Shown piece by piece: positions 36,345 to 47,878 of a stretch of DNA of 64,000 nucleotides. The notes beneath the pieces are model-generated. The model was not told the DNA's origin and ran no database searches. It saw nothing but the letters and a program-made list of their open reading frames with translations. Origin of the DNA: Poecilobothrus nobilitatus (taxonomy: Eukaryota; Arthropoda; Insecta; Diptera; Dolichopodidae); contig OX352772.1 of assembly GCA_947095535.1 (NCBI GenBank), positions 42,489,445 to 42,553,444 of the forward strand, written 5' to 3'. Numbering within the stretch: position 1 is the stretch's first letter; each line of letters opens with the position of its first letter. The position numbers and the translations under genes are program-made.

Positions 36345-37200
36345 CAGAACTTTTAGAATTAGTGTAAGTTATCTCAAAATTTATTTTGTCCATCCCCTGT
36401 TTATTAAGGTTCAAAAAATAAAAATTTAGACACCTGTTATAACTTCGGCACCTGTACAAACTTTTCGTCGGTAAGACATAAAAATTAAAACTTCAGTAAT
36501 ATATTTTTACGTACATTAACGATTTCTCTTCGTTATATAGGATTACGGAGTTGCAGACCCTCAAAATTTGCCAAAAAAGGCTCATTATCAAATGTATGTA
36601 TCTCAGGTTCTGCGAAATGGCCGGAACTTTTCTTACCTTTATAAAACAATAATAAAATTATGCAATATTTTGCCATTTACTATTTAAATTTACCGTTATG
36701 TAAAGACAAAATTTTGCAAGATTTTTCTTCCTTCATAACTTCGGCACACTTTTAGTTAGAACCTTAAAATTTTAAGAGAAGAACGATCTTTTAGAATTAG
36801 TGTAAGTTGTCTCAAAAAAAATTTTTTTTATCACCCCCTGTTGTTTAAGAACTATTAGGGCTCTATTAGAAACTATCTAGAACTATTAGGTATTATTTTT
36901 AAATACCTGTAACTTAGGCACCTGTACAAATTTTTTCAAAATAAAAGGCAAAAATTAAAGCTTTAACTTTATAAATTTACATGTGTTAATGGATTTTTTT
37001 AATTATGTAGAGTTTTCTTAAAATTGAAGAAAGTGTCGCTTTATTTGTCACATTTGTTCTTATTATATGAAATTCTAAGAAAATTTTCAAATTTTGATGC
37101 AAGTCACAATTCTAAACAGTTTGTATTGTTTATTGGCACCTGTGCGCCTTTAAAAACCGTTGGTTTACATTCTGCCTTGTTTTTTATTATAATATCTTTA
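36345..37200 (+). repeat. Dispersed repeat with internal units, copy at 36 kb
   Basis: The phrases CTTTTAGAATTAGTGTAAGTT, ACACCTGT(A)ACTT, CTTCAGTAATATATTTTTACG and TTTACCGTTATGT recur in the same order as in the copy at 60.3-61.6 kb, and several recur within this copy (about 36350 and again about 36790), giving an internal period near 440 bp. No intact reading frame is present; the frame at 37024-37224 falls in a conserved repeat segment and is not a gene. This is a noncoding family of unknown class. Confidence 0.7.
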
Positions 37201-38394
37201 ATTAAATATCTGAACAAATTTTAATTCTTAATGTATATTATATTATGTATTTTAATTCTTAATGTATATTTACTAGATCTAGAATTTATTTTTAGATATA
37301 AAAAAAATCAATCTAAATCTATTTTTATTTAAATATTTTAAATATTAAAATACATATACATATAATAAATATGACTACTTGTTGCTTTAAATGTGGTTTG
37401 TTTTGATAAAAAAATAACACGCACTTTTTAATAAATTATCAGTTTGTTTATATATAGATACTTAACTATATTATATATACAAATTGATTTAATCAATATA
37501 TTATTTTGTTTTATACATATTTATAAATATGTGTATTAATTTTAATTTGTTTACAAAAAATGAAAATAAAATTATAATATTATAATATACTTATCAATGA
37601 CAATACGATACTTCAATTTATTATTATTATTATTAAATATATCTGGTGAATACGAGAATGATGCAGTTTTTTTTTTTTAATTATTATTATATATATACTT
37701 TTATATGTATAATAATTTAAAATGATTTTATATTGTATTCAACTTTTACATACCCTGTCTTATTATACTAATATTTAATGTCCTTTGTGTTCAAATTTGA
37801 ACTAATTAATAAGTATACATACATATACTTATTTATTTTTAAATCTTAATCATTTATTCAACAACATTTGATAATATGTTACAACTAAAGTAACAATATT
37901 GTTTTGTAAGCATACTGCACTGACGGCACTTTTTTCAACAAACTTGCACAACTTGTGCTTAATAGAAAAAGAAAAAACTAAATAAAATATGATGAACTAC
38001 ATAAAAGAATGAACTAAGTATAATAAAAGTAAAATGATAAAAACCTTAATTATATGTCATTTTAATAAAAATTAAACTAATAGAGAAAAAAAAATTAAAA
38101 ATGAAACAAAAGAAAAAACTTGACATTACTAAAATATAAATATTCTTTAATATTAATTCTAACGCTGAATAGAAGAACGAACCTATGGACAAAAAAGACA
38201 GAATAAGTACATATTTAACCATATTGATTTTAATATCTGAATAAAGAAATTAGTCTCTTAAAAGTCTATCAAGTCTCTTGTGTGCAAATATGAAACTTAA
38301 TGTATCACTTCACACGGGTCTTCTCAAATCAGATGCTTAACTGTTTTTTATTTCTACAATGTTCTATGCGAAGTAAATTCATTTTTATATTTGA
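37201..38394. other. AT-rich intronic DNA, nothing recognised
   Basis: Short A/T runs, an (ATT)n patch near 37620 and isolated short frames only. Confidence 0.55.
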
Positions 38395-39090
38395 GCCAAT
38401 TTTGACTGACTGATTTGAAATGGTTGTAATTCTTTTTATTTTTAAAGTTTTTTATTTTATATTTTTTGCAGATAATAAAGAATTTTATAAAATTTTATAA
38501 TGTCATCATACTCAGTGCAAGAACGTGTAAAAATTGTTCAATATTATTATGTTTGCGGACGATAAATTTTTTTAACAATCTCTTTATGAGCGATGAAGCA
38601 TATTTTCATTTAAATGGATATGTCAATAAACAGAACTGCCGAGTTTGGGGTACGGAGAATTCGAGAGCAGTGCACCAGCGACAATTACACCCTTTCATAT
38701 GCACTGTTTGGTGTGGAATTATGGCTGATAGAGTTATCGAACCATATTTTTTCGAAAATGAAACTAAGCATCCAGAAACCCCTGTCTCTGATTTTTTTTT
38801 TTTGTGGGCTTTCTTGAAGAAACCGGTTTACGTCAACAAAACCACAAAACATACAGGAAGTAAAGCAGAATATTCGCACAGAAATTGCGCAACGTAATGC
38901 AAAATATCTTAAAAAGAGCCATTAACTGACAATAGGAAAATGAAAGCCATTTAAAGGATGTCATTTTTAACACTTAGCTTAAAAAAAATTTAATAATTTA
39001 TACTTTAATTTAAAAAAAAAATAATAAACTTTATAAATAAAAAAATTATAAACATTTCAAAATCAATCAGTCCAATTTGGCCTACCCTGT
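38395..39090 (+). mobile_element. Internally deleted mariner-like element with both inverted ends
   Basis: A left inverted repeat at 38395-38422 (GCCAATTTTGACTGACTG, ATTTGAAATG) matches, inverted, the right repeat at 39053-39080 (CATTTCAAAATCAATCAGTC, CAATTTGG). The right side continues to CCTACCCTGTA; the equivalent outermost bases at the left are lost. Remnants of a transposase related to the 17.4 kb copy lie between the ends. At about 700 bp this is a deletion derivative that could only have moved with enzyme supplied elsewhere. Confidence 0.75.
38500..38897 (+). pseudogene. Mariner-like transposase remnant, large internal deletions
   Basis: ATG 38500 starts a short N-terminal piece (MSSYSVQERVKIVQYYY), which stops after 21 codons. 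In another frame the core resumes near 38560: LFMSDEAYFHLNGYVNKQNC holds the first catalytic Asp (codon 38592-38594), followed by TVWCG and IEPYFFENE. The frame then jumps directly to SDFFFLWAFLKKPVY, a segment that follows the third Asp in related enzymes. The helix-turn-helix part, the second Asp (QQDGA motif) and the third Asp motif are therefore deleted. It is clearly related to the 17.4 kb transposase but different enough in sequence to be another subfamily or an older copy. Confidence 0.8.
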
Positions 39091-40344
39091 ACATACACAT
39101 ATGTGTATTTGAAAATAAATTAAACGAATGTATGTGAATGTATGAAAAATAAACGGAATGTAAAATACATAATTGTTCTTGTTATTCTTTGTTTTTGCGT
39201 AGAAAGCAGATACAAAACAATTTTTTGATTCTCAAAAATTTTTTATTTAATTTTTTCTTTATATTTGTGGCTGGCTTCTCTTGTTCACCGCATAAAATTT
39301 TAAATTTAAAAAAAAAGAAGGAAAATCCCCATCACAAAATTAATTTATAGAACAAATAGAGGGAATGAAGATGAAGGGTATGTAAAAATTAGATTCAAGA
39401 AGAATTGTGTGAAAAGACGGAAAGAGTTATATGATATGATATAAAAATATTAAGACGGAAAGAGTTATATGATATGATATAAAAATATTTGAAGTTTAAA
39501 CAATAATTACAACAAAAATTTCATGAAATAAAATTGCAAATTACATGAAAGAAAAATGTTTTATTAAAAAAAAAAACAAAAAAACGATAATTTCATACAA
39601 CATATTTGTATTGATTGATAGGTTTTTCTAATATTCAAAATATTATGTCAGTCATTTTTCGTTTTACAAAAATAAATACTTAACTGCATTTTTGATTTTA
39701 GGTTGAACTATAAAAATTAAATTTAACAAAAAAAAAAACAATAATTTCATTAAATAATTAAAAATTTTCTTTAAATCATAAAAATTTGTGAAGTTTTCAC
39801 AATAAATTTTGCAGTTATTTATAAAAACTTTATATAAAATATCAAAATTTTTTGTTCTGTGAATCTCAATTTTATTTTGGACTTTAAAGTTGTAGACAAA
39901 GATGTAAAAGTATATATAAAGGCATAATTAATTACTTCGTCACGTTTGCATTTAATCAACCAGTTTAAATTAATAATTTTTTATAAGATTGTAATTAAAA
40001 TTTTTCAGGTAACGTTCTTGCTTAAGAAACTAATCTTTTAGTAAATATTCGCAAAGTTATTAGTTTATATTTTGAAATAATATTTCAGAATTTGAACACA
40101 TTGGAATTAATGATAATAGCATAAATAAATGAGTAACAGTGTATACTTGTATTAGTCTTAGGATACCCTTACAAACATTATATTATATGCTGTTTTGATA
40201 AAATTGAATCATCTTTTACAAAATTTAAAATATACCTACATATTTTTTTCTTATTTGTCTAAATTCGAAATTGTATGACAGATACATCCGACGGTGATAT
40301 AGATATCCAGCTTTAATATACAATACATTATGCTCATATAAAAA
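39091..40344. other. AT-rich intronic DNA with one tandem duplication
   Basis: At 39415-39489 a 38-bp unit (GACGGAAAGAGTTATATGAT and following) is repeated once almost perfectly. The rest is unremarkable. Confidence 0.6.
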
Positions 40345-41120
40345 ACAAGTAAAAGTAACAGTAAGTCGATGTAACCGACTTATTTATACTCTACACCTAA
40401 AAAATTCAAATTAAATTAAAAATCCATAAGTTATTTTAGTTAGGTATTTAATATAACTAAGCTAAAAAAATAAATGCTTTTACAACCTTTGTACAAAATT
40501 TCAGATTTCTATCTTTATTAAATTCGAAAATATGCTTGTTAGGTCTTGGGAAGTGTGTGAAGGCACGCGGACCACAACCCCAATTCATCTCAAATTTTAG
40601 CCAAATCAGGGATTTAGGAAACAGCACCCTCGTATCAAATTTGAAGTTCCTATCTTTATTAATTTCGAAGATATGCTTGTTCGGTTTTGGGAGTTGTATG
40701 GGAGGTAGTCGAACAGCTCCTCCAATTCATCTTACATTTTGGACAAATCAGGGATTCAAGAAACAACACCCTAGTACCAAATTTGAAGTTCCTATCTTTA
40801 TTAATTTCGAAGATATGCTTGTTCGGTTTTGGGAGTTGTATGGGAGGTACTCGAACGCATGGTCCGATTTCGCCCATTTACAATCCCCGCCTTACCTTAG
40901 GCATTGTTAACCTACAGTATAAATTTCATCAAGATAGCATCATTATTTTTTGAGTTATCGTGCGTACGGACGGACGGACGGACATCGCTAAATCGACTCA
41001 GGCGGTGATCCTGATTCAGAATATATATACATGTCCATACCTAACTAGCTTCCTTTTGGTGGTTACAAACACCATACCAAAGTTAATATACCCTATACTT
41101 AATGTGTAGGGTATAATAAC
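40345..41120. mobile_element. Dispersed repeat with hairpin ends and internal 141-142 bp units
   Basis: The left part (40345-40400) has AACAAGTAAAAGTAACAG, a 7-bp hairpin (TAAGTCG / CGACTTA, 40362-40382) and TTTATACTCTACAC. The right end has GTGTAGGGTATAATAA and a terminal hairpin (TATACCCTATAC / GTGTAGGGTATA, 41087-41115), so the outer sequences are also imperfect inverted copies of each other. Between them lie three tandem units and a GACGGACGGACG microsatellite near 40970. The layout (GTAACCGA, then TATACTC, and a GGGTATAA end) recalls a repeat type I remember as common in fly genomes; this has not been checked. Confidence 0.65.
40496..40870 (+). repeat. Three tandem units of 141-142 bp
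   Basis: Units begin AAATTTCAGATTTCTATC at 40496, AAATTTGAAGTTCCTATC at 40637 and the same at 40779 (partial). Shared words include GATATGCTTGTTCGGTTTTG, GGGAGTTGTATGGGAGGTA and CAAATCAGGGATT. Units 2 and 3 are nearly identical; unit 1 is more diverged. Open frames across them (40536-40953) arise from the repetition and are not genes. Confidence 0.85.
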
Positions 41121-44100
41121 ATGTATGACAGACAGCTATTTAAATCCGCCGATCAAACCTGTTCAATTTCAATAGCAAAGATGGAATTTATACAAAAAAT
41201 TAAATTACAAAAATTTTATAATCCTACATTATTTTTTGGGTTATGATACACGGACAGGTATTCCATATAAACCTAAAATGTCTGATAAATTATTTTTTCA
41301 GCAAAAATATTTTATACCTATACTTTTCCTTTTCTATTATTATCTTCTATACAGTGTTACAAACGTAACGACAAATATATCCTATGTTCGGACGGTTATA
41401 AAAATATACTAAGTTATTTTAAAAAAAACCTCTTTAAAAATTATGTTGAAATTATGTAGTGTTTTACCTATATGTAGATTAAAATGATCGCAATAAAAAA
41501 ATTTAAAAATGTAAATACATATATAACATAACCCTTCCTGAAGAATAATTAAAGAAAATGTGAAAATTTTTCAATTAAATACAAAAAATTGTGAATTGTT
41601 TTCTAAAACATGTTCACAGTTCGTTTGTTAAAAAGAAGATTGAAGATTCTATCATATGCATTTTAAAAACTAAACCAATCATTTTGTTTTTTCTAACATT
41701 TTTAAATTTAAATTGATAATTGAATAGTTTTAAAAACAAAATTCTAAAAACATATCAGAAGAAAAATATTAAATATTTCCTTATTAGTTATTACATAGTA
41801 ATTCTACATAAATATTAAAATCTGATAAATCGATTTTAATTAAAATATCAGTAAAAAAAAAATAACTGTAGCATACCTAACCTATTTATATACATAATTG
41901 ATTTTTATCTGTTTTCTATCTAAAAATTTATTACATATATTTCATCAATATTAACCTGTACTTATTACAATGTTTTAACATTTATTCTAAATCTATTATT
42001 ATCTACCTAATATTAAATTTTTCTTGGTTATGTTTGGTTAAAATTATGCTTTTAAAATTTTCATATCTTTTTTATTTCACAATAATTATTTTATTTTAAA
42101 TTAAAAAAAAAAAATGAAAATTAAACGCATGTAAAAAAAATATATTGTGTATGCCTTATATATATATATATATTTGTATGTATATTTATAAAACAGAAGT
42201 ACATATATGTATATACATATGTATGTACATTTGCAAAAAAATATAATAATACTTTAGTTAGACATAAAGTAAAATAAAATTTATTTATTATCGTATAGCA
42301 TTCGTAATCATATCGTATATAAAATATCGTATCGTTTTATAAATCGCACAAGGTTTTCTTATACACTTCTATAGTTCTATCTCCTATCTCTATTCTCTTC
42401 TCTATCTATAATAAACTTTTTATATAAAAATGTGTGACGATAATGGCCATGAATGTTTTTTTTCTATCCCCCTATATTTTTTACTGCTTTTTTTTTTTGT
42501 TATTTTTATTAAAGTGAAGTACAAAATTTTTTTTTTTTTTGTTTTTTTGATTTTTTTAAACATAATATATACGACATGAATCATGTGGCGGTAACATAAG
42601 TTACAATTAAAACGTAAGCAAAAAACAAAAAAAAATAAACGGTATTAAGTATTTTTGTTAAAATCAATGAAATCTTATAAATATAGAAACGGGAAAAGAA
42701 ACAAAGTAATAAGAATTAGAGGAAAAGAGTGGGAGAATAAGAAAAGGGAAAAAAATATCTATATCTATATAATATATTGTATATTATATTATTATGTATA
42801 TATAATATACAATATATGTACATTTTAAAAATAAAAATTAAAATGGCGTTGAAAAAAAAAAAAAAAAATTAAATGGCTAAGTAAAAGTAAAAATTTTTCG
42901 ATTTTGATTCTCGTACACTCCCCCCCCCCCCCTACTTCTTCTACCTATAATTTTGCTGTTTTCTACATTGCTCTTCTTATTTTTACCTTACTTTTGCAAA
43001 CTTTAAATATTGTTTATTATCTGCTTTTATATTTTTGTTATGGTTATTCATTTTTTTTTTTGTTTTTTGCATATTTTTAAGTTAACACCTGAAAATTTCA
43101 TCATATGTTTTAGTTTGTTTTTATTTTTGTAATTTTACGTGTTTACAAAAAGTAGAGAAAAAAAAAAAACGCTTTCGTATACAAAATAAATTGTGATAAG
43201 GAAATGGAATTGAAAAAAAAAAATTACAACAAAATCAGAGCAAACGACGTTGTAAAAGAGAAAAATTTTTTATTTTAAAATTTTTAAATGTTTATAACAG
43301 ATACACCCTATAATAATGACTTTTAAATAGAGAATAAATATAAGAAAACAATTGTTTGCTTGTAAATATTTATAATATTATTATTATTACGATATAGTTA
43401 ATTTTCTTCTAATATGTAATAAAATAAAACAGTTAAAATTAAAAAAAAAATAATAATGAACGCCTATAAATATGCAAATAATGTAATTAACCACCAAATC
43501 GATTTTCTAATCCTTTTCTGTCTTAATAAATTTATTTATAAATAAATATTAAAAGTATTAATATTTATTAATTTATAGTTATACATATATAAATTTTTAT
43601 ATAATAAGAAAAAATATTTTGTTTTAACTTGATTTAGTCGTATCATACACAAAATATGTTGCTTTTTTTATGATAGTTGAATTGAATTTAGATTGAGAGT
43701 GTGATTGGAGGTAAAATTATTGATATATATGTATGTACATATTTATTAAATTTTGTCATTTGTTATTCAGTGTAAATTTCAAAAATCAAAATTAAATATT
43801 CTAAGAACTATTCGACTTAAACAAAAATATATATTTTAAGAATTTGCCATTATACGAATCCCTATACATACGTATTATAACAATGGTCAAAAATAATATT
43901 TTAGTAATATTGTTTATGTAATTTTTTTAGGTAGTAGATACATATCTTTCCAAATTTATAGACAAAAACGTGCCAATTATTTCTTGTATTACTTTCAAAA
44001 ACATAAAAATGTTCAAATGACGATGACGATGACGAACAAAAATAAAATAAATAAAATAACAACTAGTTTTTCCTTAAATTTAAAAAAAAAAAAAAAAAAA

Positions 44101-45546
44101 CTCTACAATAAGTAACAAAACCCTATTAAAATGTTTATTAAGGATTATACTTTAAAATTTAAAAAGTTATAAAAACTAATGGTGAAAAACTTTTAACATT
44201 ATGTTTATAAACTAATATATATTGTATATGTATGTATGTATACATGTATATAAAATAAGAAAATAGTTTAGTATTCAAGGTAAAGATTTTACAAAATAAC
44301 ATTTCCGTAAATATTCTTTTATTTTCATAATGTAAATGTGTATTTAAACGAAATTGTCCTTTACATTGAAAATGTAAACAGTTAATTTTGAATAAATATT
44401 ATAAAAATAAAAAAAAGTGAAAAATTTTAATTTACATAAATTGAAGTATGAATTTTTTTTATTTTTTTTTTATTGCTATTAAATAAAATTGAATAAAATT
44501 TTTAAATGTATATGGTACCACCCTACTACCTATCAGAGAAAATGTCAAAATAAATTAAAATATCAAAATAAATTTTAGAACTACTCCAATAAAAAAACAA
44601 AAATCATTCTAAAAAATTTTATATTTCATCCATTAATCATTTTTAGAAACCACATCCGAATTTGATAATCGATAAAAAATTTAAGTTTCAAAAAATAAAA
44701 AAAATCCCTTTTTAGCACATTGTACGTCGCCTCGAAAGTTTTAGTAGAATATTACTTTCATTTGAAAAAAAAACTAAAATATATTGTTTTTTTCCACTTT
44801 TATAGTTTTAATATTTAGTAAATTTAAATTCTTAATAGATAACACAATTAACAACGCAATTTAATATTAAAAGGTTACCTTATTTGATTACAGTTTTATA
44901 TAGTCAGGTTATAGTTATTATACATAGTAAAATTTTAAATTTATACTCGGTACAATAATTCTAAATTTTTTTTTTTTATATTTTTTGTAAGATTTCAGAT
45001 TAGAACCTAATATGTATAAACAAAATATTGGACTCTAAAAAGAATTTTTATTATTTAGTTTTATTTAGATTTACAATTAATATAATGAAAATATAAATAC
45101 AATGTTAAAAATTAATTGTATAACCTAACATTTTTCTACTTTCAAAGAAGTATAGTTACATATTGAATTAAAGATTACTTTCTATGCAGAATAATCTTTA
45201 TAGCTTTATAGTTTCGTATACTTATTATAATTAAAAGATTTTTTTGTAAAACAATAAAAAATAAATAAATAGAAATTTACAGCGATTAATTCATTCAAAA
45301 ATTGTTAGATAATATTCCAGTTTGTTTTATATATAAGATAACTGATTTATTTTAAGAATCACAATTATAACGCAATTATATGTATCATGTGCAGTATTTT
45401 AACTGCAACGCAAAAAAAAAACAAAAAAAAAAAAAAATCTTATACAAATTTGTATAATACATACAATTTACTTTATATTTTTTAACTTGCGCATATAATT
45501 TTTATGACCTTTTAATACGACATTAACCATAAAGAAAGTTACTTAG
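41121..45546. other. AT-rich intronic DNA with simple repeats
   Basis: No gene is seen. Notable simple sequences are a pure run of 13 C at 42920-42932, a pyrimidine-rich TCTAT stretch at 42355-42420, TATG/TACA microsatellites near 42160-42230 and a short ACGATG repeat at 44018-44036. Confidence 0.55.
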
Positions 45547-45997
45547 ATTTTTTCATATGTATGTAGTTACAAGATTAAATTGAAAAGTTTTTTGCAAGTC
45601 TTTGATTTTCGCCTGGAGTCTCCGTTTTTTCAAAGTCAATATCCGATCTCCGGCTTTAAAAACTTAATCTCAGAGCTTCAGAAAATTGTTAAGAAATATT
45701 TAATCTGTATCTGTAAGTTACACATTTACGCAGCGTGTTATTTTCATTGAAGGACAAATTTGTCGGCTGATGAAAGGAACTGCTTATCTATAGAAATTAT
45801 TAAAGCTGAATTTTATATCCAAATTAATTATGGGTATGTCTTGCACTGAATTTATAGATTGTTTGAAGAAAAAAGAACAAGATAATTTATTTAAAAGTTG
45901 TCAAAAAAAAAACAGCAAATATGGTTTATGGCTAAAAAAAAAAAAAAGACTAATTCAAAGTTCCCAACAAAAGTGTTTAAGTTCAACAGTATTTTAA
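45547..45997 (+). other. Possible decayed coding segment, unidentified
   Basis: A less AT-rich patch carries a 68-codon open stretch without a start codon (45547-45750; includes QVFDFRLESPFFQSQYPIS and SELQKIVKKY). It can be followed in another frame by VIFIEGQICRLMKGTAYL, then by a separate methionine-started frame at 45830-45997 (MGMSCTEFIDCLKKKEQDNL and on, 55 residues, with lysine runs from A-tracts). The succession suggests a broken coding sequence, perhaps of a transposon or retrocopy, but no family is recognised and chance is possible. Confidence 0.25.
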
Positions 45998-47684
45998 TTT
46001 ATGTTATTGATTTTATTTAAAACTGCTTGATGCAGAATTTATTAACAAACAGTGCATTATTTTATTTTGCGTTATTTTTTTTATTGTTATAGTAAGTATA
46101 GGTACCCTACTGTTAAATACTAATAATAATTATTCTAATAATAAACAAGAATTTTTCTTATAATAAAAATATATTTTTTTTATTTCTCCGGTTTTACAGG
46201 TTGCTCTACGGCTGAAAAATTATAAACTACTTTTTTTTGTATGGATTCCACCTGACAGCTCTACAAAAATTATAAAATTTTTTTTGCATAACTAATATCG
46301 GATCTTTTAAAAAACTTCATCTTTACATCGGAATTGATATAACAAAAAAAAAAAAAACAGTAAGATTCAACAATTAAAAAACAAAAACAGCCATCTTATC
46401 AGCTGTTAGAAAAATGGTAAATATAATAAATACGAATGATAGCTAAAAAAAAAAAAAATATATAAAGAAATCAATTTACCTACCTTATATTATATGAATC
46501 ATTTTATACTTTTTAATTACGAATGAAAAAAAAATATTAATAATAAAATATTACTTAAATACAAAACAAATTTTAATAAAATTAATGAAAAATTACAATC
46601 AATATTGCTATCATACTTCATTGAATACAGCTGGGTTTTCATTTTAAATACTTTCAACAAAAAAAAAAAGACGAAGTTGGAAAAAAATTAAATAAACAGA
46701 GAGAAAAAGAAAAAAAAAACTGGCTATCATTTTACACACTTGAATGAATCCTTCCTTCTTAGGTATTAAAAATAACATATTGTAATTATTATTTTTTTTA
46801 ATTTATTTTTTATAACTAACAAGTGAATTTAATACTGAACAGGTAAATTTTTTAGATTTTTTTTTAAATTATTTTTAAAAAAATATATAAGTAAATAAAT
46901 TCATTATATTTTTTTCGATTTCTATTATTGGAGTATTTTGGTAGTCTTCTAAGTGAACTTATTTAAAATAAAAAAAAATGATTCACGGCCATTAAAAAAA
47001 AAATTAAACTTAAAAATTCACGTCACAGTGAATCGTCACCTAAAAGTAGAGCTTTTAACTTAATTCTGTTATTGACACAGTTATTCATTCTGTTTCTTTT
47101 CGTTTTTTTTTTTTTTTTTTTTAATTTCTTAAGTTTGATTTTTTCTTTATATTTTTATATTTTTTGGCGACAACAAAAAAACAAAAATAAAAGAAAAAGA
47201 AATAACTCTCTTAAAAAGTAATTTCACCGAAAAACTAAAACGATTTTTGCGATTACATATACATATTTTAGTCTTTTTTTTAACAAAATTTGGGTTTTTT
47301 TTTTTCTAAAAAAAGACGTTCAGTAAAACTTTTTATACCTATAAGATATAATTTATAAATAAACATTTAACTACAAACTGTTATGTATTTCTTTGTACTC
47401 CTTAAAATGTACCAACACATATTAACAAATAATTTCATTTTAATGGGTATTTTTTTTTTTTTTGTTTTGTTTTATTTTTTGCCAATATTTTGAAGAGTTT
47501 CAAAAAATTAAAGACGAAAATGGTTTGGTTTTAAATGCAATACGAAATTATATATTATAGTAAATTAAGTAAAATTTAATTATTTTAAAATTACGTAAAT
47601 CTTTAAGATGTTAATTGCGATTTTTTTTTTTAAGTAAAACGAGGATTATTTAAAAAATTTTTTTTTCGCTTAAATTTCCGAAGT
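45998..47684. other. AT-rich intronic DNA, nothing recognised
   Basis: Homopolymer-rich. Short unique-looking patches near 46190-46260 and 46990-47050 carry no open frame of note. Confidence 0.5.
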
Positions 47685-47878
47685 GGGGCCTCGGTGGCCC
47701 GAAATGGGTAAGAAAGCGTATAAAATACACTGTAAACACCAAGGGAGTGTGGGTTCGAATCCCACACACATAGCAAGAGTTATTCCCTTTTACTTTACAG
47801 CCATGCCTGAACAGGAAAGGCTGTGTAATTTCCTGTCCACATTTATGTGGCAAAGAAAGGCAATAAAAAAAAAAATTT
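47685..47878 (+). mobile_element. tRNA-derived SINE, copy 2
   Basis: This copy aligns with copy 1 at 13461-13646 (opposite strand) over its whole length: GGGGCCTCGGTGGCC head, the shared GCGTATAAAATACACTGTAA, a perfect box B (GGGTTCGAATCCC, 47751-47763), body CCTGAACAGGAAAGGCTGTG and an A-rich tail. Box A (TGGCCCGAAATGGGTAAGA, 47695-47713) is altered relative to copy 1. The hairpin found after box B in copy 1 is lost. The two overlapping open frames here are SINE sequence, not genes. Confidence 0.82.

Noticed and set aside
36345..37200. CRISPR-like or satellite array
   Set aside because: Units are long, diverged and without regular spacers, and the window is eukaryotic.
40536..40953. Overlapping frames of 72-124 residues with repeated peptides
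   Set aside because: Produced by the tandem 141-142 bp repeat units; both strands are open and no family motif is present.
47685..47763. Functional tRNA gene
   Set aside because: Box A is disrupted, no acceptor stem forms, and a SINE body and A tail follow; the second copy confirms a SINE.
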